Origin: Blastococcus fimeti
GTDB lineage: Bacteria; Actinomycetota; Actinomycetes; Mycobacteriales; Geodermatophilaceae
Assembly (NCBI GenBank): GCA_900102115.1
Contig: FNAW01000003.1
Location: 558,001-622,000, forward strand
Length of the DNA stretch: 64,000 nucleotides
Direction: 5' to 3'
Shown piece by piece: positions 30,912 to 38,416 of this stretch. Made by a program: the position numbers and the translations under genes. Every line of letters starts with the position of its first letter. Within the stretch, counting starts at the first letter, position 1. The notes under the pieces are model-generated. The model was not told where the DNA came from. It saw only the letters and a program-made list of their open reading frames with translations, and did not search any database.

Positions 30912-31029
30912 CGAGCGGGCCCCGGAGGGGTCCCGAGGAACGACGCGAAGCAGGACGAAGACGCCAGAACAGACGGCGCCCCGCGAGGCGGCACGAGGAG
31001 CGGGGCCCGAAGGGTCCCCGACGAGTGCC
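30912..31029. repeat. two similar hairpin-forming direct repeats
   Basis: Copy 1 (30912-30945) has GGGCCCC-GGA-GGGGTCCC; copy 2 (30993-31029) has GGGGCCC-GAA-GGGTCCCC. Each can fold on itself with one mismatch and both are flanked by CGAG-type sequence. They lie between the tRNA-Leu 3' end and the decarboxylase start. Confidence 0.5.
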
Positions 31030-31103
31030 AGGGGTGGGCTCAGAGCAAGCCGGGAACGTCACGTGGCCGCGGTCGCGATCCGGAGGATCGCAGTTCAGCA
31101 CAG

Positions 31104-31177
31104 TGCCCCCGGTGCGACTCGAACGCACACTGCGCGGGTTTTGAATCCGCTCCCTCTGCCGATTGGGGTACGGGGGC
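31104..31177 (-). tRNA. tRNA-Leu (CAA), short variable loop
   Basis: The minus strand folds into a 74-base cloverleaf: 7-bp acceptor GCCCCCG/CGGGGGC, T-arm GTGCG-TTCGAGT-CGCAC, D-loop with GG, discriminator A, no encoded CCA. The anticodon loop TTCAAAA gives CAA (Leu); the closing pair of the anticodon stem is an A-C mismatch. The variable loop is only 5 bases (GCAGT), whereas bacterial tRNA-Leu normally has a long type II arm. The tRNA call is firm; identity and functionality are less so. Confidence 0.75.
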
Positions 31178-31237
31178 GTGCCGGTCGGGCCGGCAGCCGG
31201 ATCAGCCTAGCGGGGGCCCGGCGGGGGCCGACGTGGC

Positions 31238-31243
31238 TAGGCT
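31238..31243 (+). promoter_or_regulatory. -10 box of the ANTAR regulator gene
   Basis: TAGGCT, 7 bases before GTG 31251. Confidence 0.5.
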
Positions 31244-31250
31244 CGCCCCC

Positions 31251-31850
31251 GTGAGCAGCGCGCCGGTCAGGGTTCTCATCGCCGAGGACGAAGCACTCAT
31301 CCGTCTCGATCTCAAGGAGATGCTCGAGGAGGAGGGGTACGAGGTCGTCGCCGAGGTGGGTGACGGGCAGCAGGCCGTGGACCGGGCCATGGCGCTGCTG
31401 CCGGACCTGGTGATCCTCGACATCCAGATGCCCGTGCTCGACGGGTTGTCGGCGGCGGAGCAGATCGCCTCGGCCCGGATCGCCCCCGTCATCGTGCTGA
31501 CGGCCTTCAGCCAGCGCGAGCTGGTGGAGCGGGCGCGGGACGCCGGTGCCATGGCCTACCTGGTGAAGCCGTTCTCGAAGAACGACCTGGTGCCCGCGAT
31601 CGAGGTGGCGCGCGGCCGGTTCGCGGAGATGGCCGCGCTGGACGGGGAGGTGCGCACGCTCGAGGAGCGGCTCGCCGCACGCCAGGCGGTGGAGAAGGCC
31701 AAGGGCCGGCTGATGGCCGAGCGTGGCGTGACCGAGGCCGATGCCTTCCGCTGGCTGCAGCGGACGGCGATGAACGAGCGGACGTCGATGAGGGCGCTCG
31801 CCGAGCGGATCCTCGCCGACGGCGTGCCCTTGGAGGGTGGCCCGGCCTGA
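31251..31850 (+). CDS. pdtaR: response regulator with ANTAR RNA-binding domain (PdtaR-like)
   Basis: 199 residues. Receiver domain (about 6-120) with the acidic pocket EDE (residues 12-14), phospho-acceptor Asp57 in LVILDIQMP and Lys in LVKPF. A short helix leads into the C-terminal ANTAR domain (about 140-192: AVEKAKGRLMAERGV...AFRWLQRTAM). ANTAR proteins bind paired hexaloop hairpins in nascent RNA and prevent termination. The order tesB - pdtaR - polA matches Mycobacterium, where PdtaS is the kinase; no kinase is present here. It is divergent from the tRNA-Leu. Confidence 0.95.
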   Translation: MSSAPVRVLIAEDEALIRLDLKEMLEEEGYEVVAEVGDGQQAVDRAMALLPDLVILDIQMPVLDGLSAAEQIASARIAPVIVLTAFSQRELVERARDAGAMAYLVKPFSKNDLVPAIEVARGRFAEMAALDGEVRTLEERLAARQAVEKAKGRLMAERGVTEADAFRWLQRTAMNERTSMRALAERILADGVPLEGGPA

Positions 31851-31871
31851 CGGCCACCGAGCCGTCGCTAT

Positions 31872-31887
31872 AGCTACTCCAGTAGCT
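31872..31887 (+). terminator. weak hairpin after pdtaR
   Basis: AGCTAC-TCCA-GTAGCT, a 6-bp stem 22 bases after the stop. The 294-base gap to the next gene is otherwise without a gene. Confidence 0.3.
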
Positions 31888-32061
31888 CGATCACCTCTCG
31901 ATCATCGGCTGATCCAGCCCTCTGCCTACGAAGCGACGGGTGCCCATCGACCCGTCCGTCGGGAAGCGATCCGCCGCGGTCCGCTGCGGTTCCCCGGCGC
32001 GATCACGAGACGGTCACGAATCGACCTCCGCCTCTCAAACTGGCGCGGCAGGCGCCCTACT

Positions 32062-32093
32062 GTTTGCCAGCCGCTCCCACCGGGACGGCAAAC
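32062..32093 (+). other. leader hairpin and candidate promoter upstream of the branched-chain binding-protein gene
   Basis: GTTTGCC (32062-32068) pairs perfectly with GGCAAAC (32087-32093). It overlaps a possible -10 TACTGT at 32058-32063, so it could be an operator or a 5' end structure. Confidence 0.35.
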
Positions 32094-32144
32094 GACCACC
32101 GGCGCGGCCGAACAGCGGCGCGCCGATCTGGCTCTGGAGGACAT

Positions 32145-33299
32145 GTGCGTTTCTCGGTCAAGACGGGCGCGCCCCTGCTCGCCCTGGCGCTGGCTCTCAG
32201 CGCCTGTGGCACCTCGGGCGGCGACGACGAGGAGGCCTCGGGCGGTGGTGGCGAGGCCGGCACCTGCGAGGACGTCGCGATCGGCTACTTCGGTGCCCTG
32301 ACCGGCTCCGCAGCCAACCTCGGCATCAACATCCGCAACGGCGTCAAGCTCGCTGTGGACGAGTTCAACGAGGAGAACGCCGACTGCCAGGTGTCGCTGG
32401 AGGAGTACGACTCCGCCGGTGACCCGAACCAGGCCACCGGCCTGGCCACGCAGGCGATCGGCGACGACTCGGTCATCGGCGTCGTCGGCCCGGCCTTCTC
32501 GGGCGAGTCCGACACGGCCGGCCCGATCTTCGCCGAGGGCGGGCTGCCGACCATCTCCGCGTCGGCCACCAACCCCGACCTGAGCGAGAACGGGTGGGAC
32601 ACTTTCCACCGCGTCCTGGGCAACGACGCCAGCCAGGGCCCGGCGGCGGCGACCTACATCGCCGACGTTCTCCAGAGCGAGAAGGTCTTCGTCGTCGACG
32701 ACGCCTCCGCCTACGGTGCCGGCCTGGCCGAGATCGTCGAGGAGAGCGCCGGTGACGCCGTCGTCGGCACCGACACGATCCAGACCGGTCAGACCGACTT
32801 CTCCGCGACCGTGACCTCCATCCGCAGCTCGGGTGCCGACTCGGTCTTCTTCGGCGGTTACTACGCCGAGGCCGGCCTGCTCGTGCAGCAGATGCGTGGC
32901 GCCGGTGTCGAGGCGACGTTCGTCGTCGCCGACGGCGTGAAGGACCCCGGCTTCATCGAGGCCGCCGGCGACGCCGCCGAGGGCACGATCATCACCTGCC
33001 CCTGCCTCCCCCCGGAGGAGAGCCAGGACTTCTACAGCGCGTTCGAGGAGGCCTTCGGCGCTGCGCCGGCGACCTACTCGGCCGAGGCCTACGACGCGGC
33101 CAACGTGTTCCTCGCGGGCATCCTCGAGGGCAACACCGACCGCGAGTCGCTGCTCGAGTGGGTCAACGACTTCTCGGGTGAGGGCATCACGAAGACCATC
33201 ACCTTCGACGAGAACGGCGAGCCGGAGAACATCTCGGTCTGGGCCTACAAGGTGGAGAACGGCGAGATCGTCGCCGACCAGGAGATCGAGACCAACTGA
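32145..33299 (+). CDS. branched-chain amino acid ABC transporter substrate-binding lipoprotein
   Basis: 384 residues. Lipoprotein signal peptide ending LALALSAC with the lipidated Cys21, then a Gly/Asp/Glu-rich linker and a LivJ-like periplasmic-binding domain (IGYFGALTGSAANLG, GVKLAVDEFN, VIGVVGPAFSGES, YSAEAYDAANV). It captures Leu/Ile/Val or related ligands outside the membrane for LivHMGF. GTG 32145 has CTGGAGG 5 bases upstream and places the signal peptide at the N-terminus. It is first of a five-gene transporter unit, separated from livH by a strong hairpin. Confidence 0.94.
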   Translation: MRFSVKTGAPLLALALALSACGTSGGDDEEASGGGGEAGTCEDVAIGYFGALTGSAANLGINIRNGVKLAVDEFNEENADCQVSLEEYDSAGDPNQATGLATQAIGDDSVIGVVGPAFSGESDTAGPIFAEGGLPTISASATNPDLSENGWDTFHRVLGNDASQGPAAATYIADVLQSEKVFVVDDASAYGAGLAEIVEESAGDAVVGTDTIQTGQTDFSATVTSIRSSGADSVFFGGYYAEAGLLVQQMRGAGVEATFVVADGVKDPGFIEAAGDAAEGTIITCPCLPPEESQDFYSAFEEAFGAAPATYSAEAYDAANVFLAGILEGNTDRESLLEWVNDFSGEGITKTITFDENGEPENISVWAYKVENGEIVADQEIETN

Positions 33300-33320
33300 T
33301 CTCCCGCTGACGACCCACAG

Positions 33321-33362
33321 GGCGCGGCCGGGCTCTCCTCGCTGAGGAGACCCGGCCGCGCC
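33321..33362 (+). terminator. hairpin between the binding-protein gene and livH
   Basis: Long stem, GGCGCGGCCGGG paired with CCCGGCCGCGCC plus an inner CTCCTC/GAGGAG stem around a 3-base loop. It probably acts as a partial terminator or RNA stabiliser that keeps the binding protein in excess over the membrane subunits. Confidence 0.65.
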
Positions 33363-33385
33363 TACCTCTGCCGCTCGGAGGCCCC

Positions 33386-34371
<986 letters not shown>

Positions 34372-34375
<4 letters not shown>

Positions 34376-35574
34376 CTCAGGGAAAGGCTTCCCCCGACAC
34401 CGAGTCGGCGGTGGCGCGCACGACGCCGAAGAGCCCGCGGCTGGGCTGGGACCGCGGGGCGCTCTCGCGTCGCGTGACCAACCTGCCCAAGCCCGCCAAG
34501 TGGACGCTCATCGGCGTCCTGGTGGTGCTGCTCTACCTGCTGCCGCTGCTGGAGATCCCGATCCTCAGCACGCCGGACACCGACTTCGGCGCCGTGCTCT
34601 TCACGGTGGCCAGCTACGTGCTGGTCGCCCTGGGGCTCAACGTCGTCCTCGGCTACGCCGGTCTGCTCGACCTCGGGTACGTCGGCTTCTACGCGGTCGG
34701 CGCCTACACGGTGGCCGTGCTCGGCTCGCTCCAGGCGCAGCTGTCCTGGTGGCTGCTGATCCCGCTGGCCGTGGTGATCACGACGATCTCCGGCGTCCTG
34801 CTCGGTGCCCCCACCCTGCGGGTGCGGGGCGACTACCTGGCGATCGTCACGCTCGGGTTCGGCGAGATCATCCGGCTCACCGCGCTCAACACCGAGTGGC
34901 TGGGCGCTGCCAAGGGGATCACCGGCGTGCCGCGCCCGCCGAGCGTGGAGCTGTTCGAGCTGCCGCACCTCCAGTGGGAGGGTGCGACGGCGGTCATCGA
35001 CCTCGACGACAAGACGAAGTTCCTCGTCTTCGGCGTGGCCGACCAGGCGCCGTACTACTGGCTCGCCCTCACGGTGATCTTCATCGTGCTGGGCGCCGAC
35101 CGGATGCTGCGGCTGTCCCGCGTCGGTCGTGCGTGGGAGGCGACCCGGGAGGACGAGGACGCCGCCGAGCTCATGGGCGTGCCGACGTTCAAGTTCAAGC
35201 TGCTGGCCTTCGCCTCGGGCGCGTTCATCGGTGGCCTCTCCGGCGCCCTGTTCGCCTCGCGGCAGGGGTTCATCAACCCGGAGTCCTTCCAGCTGCTGCT
35301 GAGCATCCTGTTCGTCGCCGCCGTCGTCGTCGGCGGTGCCGGCAACCGCTGGGGCGTCATCATGGGCGCGATCGTGGTGGCCTACCTGCCGGAGCGGTTC
35401 CGCGGCTTCGAGGAGTGGCGCCTGCTGGTCTTCGGCATGGCCCTGCTGATCCTGGCCAACTTCCGGCCGCAGGGTCTGATCCCACCGCGGCGCACCAGAC
35501 GTGCCCAAGCCGTCGACGAGCAACTCGACGCACTCGAGGAGGGGACCGATCGTGTCCGAGATCCCCGTGGCTGA
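34372..35574 (+). CDS. livM: branched-chain amino acid ABC transporter permease LivM
   Basis: 400 residues with a cytoplasmic N-terminal extension of about 45 residues before the first helix. Family segments are [26 protein letters not shown] (split over residues about 90-115), [18 protein letters not shown] and the coupling-helix region [13 protein letters not shown]-terminal charged tail overlaps the start of livG by 23 bases, showing tight translational linkage. Confidence 0.95.
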
Positions 35575-36388
35575 GCAGCCCGCCGCCCGCGAGGGCGCCG
35601 CGCTGCTGTCGGTCGACGACGTCAGCATCCAGTTCGGTGGCCTCAAGGCACTCGACCACGTGAGCTTCGACGTGCGCGAGGGCGAGATCCTCGGGCTCAT
35701 CGGACCGAACGGGGCCGGCAAGACCACCTGCTTCAACGTGATGACCGGCGTCTACCAACCCACCTCCGGCGAGGTCCGCTTCGCCGGCTCGCCGCTGGGC
35801 CGGCGCAAGCGGTTCGCGATCACCCGGCTGGGCATCGCGCGCACCTTCCAGAACATCCGGCTGTTCGGCAACATGACGGCGCTGGAGAACGTCCTGGTCG
35901 GCGCGGACGCCCATCACCGCACCAACGTGATCGACGCGCTCATCCGCTCCCCGCGGCACCGCCGCGAGGAGCGGGAGGGCGAGGAGACCGCCCGCGAGGT
36001 GATGAAGTTCCTCGGCCTGGAGCGGCGGGCCGACGAGCTGGCCCGCAACCTCTCCTACGGCGAGCAGCGCCGGCTGGAGATCGCCCGGGCGATGGCCACC
36101 AAGCCGCGGCTGCTCTGCCTGGACGAGCCGGCCGCCGGGTTCAACCCGGCGGAGAAGGCCCAGCTCATGGACCTCATCCGGCGGATCCGTGACCGCGGCC
36201 TCACCGTGCTGCTCATCGAGCACGACATGGGCCTGGTCATGGGCGTCAGCGACCGCGTCGCCGTCCTGGAGTTCGGCCGGAAGATCGCCGAGGGCGTGCC
36301 GGCCGACGTCCGCAACGACCCGGCGGTCATCGCCGCCTACCTCGGCACCGAGGTCGACGATCTCGACGACGAGGAGGCGAACCTCTGA
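35552..36388 (+). CDS. livG: branched-chain amino acid ABC transporter ATPase LivG
   Basis: 278 residues. Walker [10 protein letters not shown], signature [15 protein letters not shown], Walker [14 protein letters not shown] and switch histidine in [11 protein letters not shown], all typical of LivG. The family C-terminal extension ends in an acidic [10 protein letters not shown] tail. GTG 35552 is preceded by GAGGAGGGGA. The stop codon shares one base with the livF start (TGATG). Confidence 0.96.
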   Translation: MSEIPVAEQPAAREGAALLSVDDVSIQFGGLKALDHVSFDVREGEILGLIGPNGAGKTTCFNVMTGVYQPTSGEVRFAGSPLGRRKRFAITRLGIARTFQNIRLFGNMTALENVLVGADAHHRTNVIDALIRSPRHRREEREGEETAREVMKFLGLERRADELARNLSYGEQRRLEIARAMATKPRLLCLDEPAAGFNPAEKAQLMDLIRRIRDRGLTVLLIEHDMGLVMGVSDRVAVLEFGRKIAEGVPADVRNDPAVIAAYLGTEVDDLDDEEANL

Positions 36389-37104
36389 TGCTGCTCGAGG
36401 TCGAGGGGCTGTGCGTCAACTACGGGCGCATCGAGGCCATCCGGGACATCACGTTCTCCGTCGAGCAGGGGTCGGTGGTCACCCTCATCGGGGCCAACGG
36501 CGCCGGCAAGACGACGACGCTGAAGACGCTGTCGGGGCTGCGCAAGGTGCGGGCCGGCTCGGTCCGGTTCCAGGACCGGGACATCACCCACATGGCCTCG
36601 CACGAGCGGGTGCCGCTGGGGATCAGCCAGTCGCCCGAGGGCCGGCGGATCTTCCCGGGCATGACCGTGGTCGAGAACCTGGACATGGGGGCCTACGCGC
36701 GGGCCGACCGGGCGAAGACCCGGACGGCGGACATCGAGCGGGTCTTCACCCTGTTCCCCCGGCTGCTCGAGCGGCGGGACCAGGCGGCCGGGACGATGTC
36801 CGGTGGCGAGCAGCAGATGCTGGCGATCGGGCGGGCGCTGATGTCCCACCCGACGCTGCTGCTGCTGGACGAGCCGTCCATGGGGCTGGCGCCGAAGCTG
36901 ATCCAGCAGATCTTCACGATCATCAAGGAGATCCGCGAGCAGGGCACCACGATCCTGCTGGTCGAGCAGAACGCCGCCCAGGCGCTCAAGATCGCCGACC
37001 GCGCCTACATCCTGGAGACCGGTGAGGTGGTCCGCACCGGGACCGGCGGCGAGCTCGCCGCCGACGACAGCGTGCGCGCGGCCTACCTCGGCGGCGACGT
37101 CTGA
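36388..37104 (+). CDS. livF: branched-chain amino acid ABC transporter ATPase LivF
   Basis: 238 residues, normal LivF length. Walker A GANGAGKTT, signature MSGGEQQMLAIGRAL, Walker B LLLLDEPSMGLAP and switch region LVEQNAAQAL, where LivF proteins have glutamine/asparagine rather than the histidine of most ATPases. It pairs with LivG to drive uptake and is the last gene of the unit, followed by a strong terminator. Confidence 0.96.
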   Translation: MLLEVEGLCVNYGRIEAIRDITFSVEQGSVVTLIGANGAGKTTTLKTLSGLRKVRAGSVRFQDRDITHMASHERVPLGISQSPEGRRIFPGMTVVENLDMGAYARADRAKTRTADIERVFTLFPRLLERRDQAAGTMSGGEQQMLAIGRALMSHPTLLLLDEPSMGLAPKLIQQIFTIIKEIREQGTTILLVEQNAAQALKIADRAYILETGEVVRTGTGGELAADDSVRAAYLGGDV

Positions 37105-37121
37105 CCCGCTGAACGGCCCGT

Positions 37122-37155
37122 CGGGGCCCGGGCGTCTCACGACGTCCGGGCCCCG
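37122..37155 (+). terminator. terminator after livF
   Basis: 15-base arms (CGGGGCCCGG... and ...CCGGGCCCCG) with one mismatch and a TCAC loop, starting 18 bases after the livF stop. Confidence 0.7.
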
Positions 37156-37318
37156 TCGTGTTCCCGGCCCGCCTCCCCGGCGGCCGCGGCCAGGTCGTTG
37201 CTCACCGTCCGGTCGCATCTCGCACCGCACGTCCCGTTCGTCACACGAGGCGGCGCGCCGTCGTCACCCCCCGTATCAGGCGGTGCACTCTGCGGTCAAC
37301 TCTCAGGGGGAGGCAGCT

Positions 37319-37951
37319 GTGCCAGGATTCGCATCGCGGTCCACGGTCGTCACGCGGGTGGCTCGTCCCGACGACCTGTCCGTGATCCTCGAGCTGGTCC
37401 GCCAGCACCGGGTCGAGTCGCACACCGAAGAGGTGCTGACCGGGCACCCGCCCGTGCACGCCGCCGGCGCGGGCTTCCGGCGCCTGCTCGACGACGGTGG
37501 CCACCGTGTCGTGCTCGCCGTCCTGCCCGGACCCGACGGCGACGCGGAGACCGGCGTCGGAGTCGGCCTGGCTGTGCTGGGCCTGGATCCGCTGTCGCTG
37601 GTGCTGGGCACGCCGCAGGTCACCGTCGACACGTTCGTGGTGCACCGCGAGCACCGGCGGGCCGGCGTCGGCGCCGCCCTGCTCGCCGCGGCCGCGACCT
37701 ACGCGAAGGCGAACGGTGCGGCCTACGTCGTCGCCGCCGTGCCGCAGGAGGCCGACCGGCAGCGGTTCTTCGCGCGGATGGGCTTCGCCCCGCTGACCAC
37801 GCGGCGCATCGCCTCGGTCAACACCCTCGGCCGCTCGCTCGCCGCCTGGCAGCGCCGGCGGCTGGGGATCCTGCCCCTGCCGCGGCGGGTGCCGGCGATG
37901 GCCCGGAGGCGCAGCCTGCCGCCGCTGCCCTCGACTACTGCGGCCCGCTGA
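37319..37951 (+). CDS. GNAT family acetyltransferase
   Basis: 210 residues. Acetyl-CoA-binding motif region VTVDTFVVHREHRRAGVGAALLAAA (read in two parts) contains the RRxGxG/A pyrophosphate loop; RQRFFARMGFAPLT is the usual C-terminal part. The substrate could be protein, amine or drug; nothing indicates which. GTG 37319 has GGGGGAGG 6 bases upstream. Its last 17 bases overlap the convergent thioesterase gene. Confidence 0.85.
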   Translation: MPGFASRSTVVTRVARPDDLSVILELVRQHRVESHTEEVLTGHPPVHAAGAGFRRLLDDGGHRVVLAVLPGPDGDAETGVGVGLAVLGLDPLSLVLGTPQVTVDTFVVHREHRRAGVGAALLAAAATYAKANGAAYVVAAVPQEADRQRFFARMGFAPLTTRRIASVNTLGRSLAAWQRRRLGILPLPRRVPAMARRRSLPPLPSTTAAR

Positions 37952-38345
37952 GCGTCATGCAGGTCAGCCGGGCGGTCGCGGTCGGCCGGCCGTCGTCGTC
38001 GGTGACCTGGATGAGGAAGGTCGACAGCGTGCGGCCGCGGCGGACCGGCGTGCACACCGCCGTCACCGTGCCCGAGGTGGCCGGCCGCAGGTAGCTCGCG
38101 TTGAGCTCGATGCCCACCACCTGCTTGCCCGCGCCGGCGCCGATCGCCGCGGCCACCGAACCGATCGTCTCCACCAGGGCGCAGGTGGCCCCGCCGTGCA
38201 GCAGGCCGAACGGCTGCTCGTTGCCCGCCACCGGCATGGTCGCGACGAGCCGGTCGGGGGTGAAGTCGACGATCTCGATGCCGAGCTTGTCGTCCAGCGG
38301 GCTGCGCATGCTGCCCGGCAGCCATTCAGGGGGAGGAGTGGTCAC
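37935..38345 (-). CDS. PaaI-type hotdog thioesterase
   Basis: 136 residues, single hotdog domain. The signature LLHGGATCALVETIGSVAA and GIELNASYLRPA mark the PaaI/YbgC-like acyl-CoA thioesterase family, which clears small aryl- or acyl-CoA esters. The conserved acidic residue of the hotdog helix is the glutamate in ALVETIG. It is convergent with the GNAT gene, overlapping by 17 bases, and divergent from polA with a 71-base gap. Confidence 0.88.
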   Translation of the reverse strand: MTTPPPEWLPGSMRSPLDDKLGIEIVDFTPDRLVATMPVAGNEQPFGLLHGGATCALVETIGSVAAAIGAGAGKQVVGIELNASYLRPATSGTVTAVCTPVRRGRTLSTFLIQVTDDDGRPTATARLTCMTLSGPQ

Positions 38346-38402
38346 CCCGGCACCGTAGCCAGCCCTGCGGGTCGGCCGGTCCCGGGTGTCGGTGCCCGCA
38401 CC

Positions 38403-38408
38403 TAGGAT
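38403..38408 (+). promoter_or_regulatory. -10 box of polA
   Basis: TAGGAT, 8 bases before ATG 38417. Confidence 0.45.
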
Positions 38409-38416
38409 CGACGGCG

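Noticed and set aside
30873..31250. Upstream extension of the pdtaR-like protein through the tRNA region
   Set aside because: The extension would be antisense to a tRNA and has no similarity; GTG 31251 starts exactly at the receiver domain and follows a -10 box.
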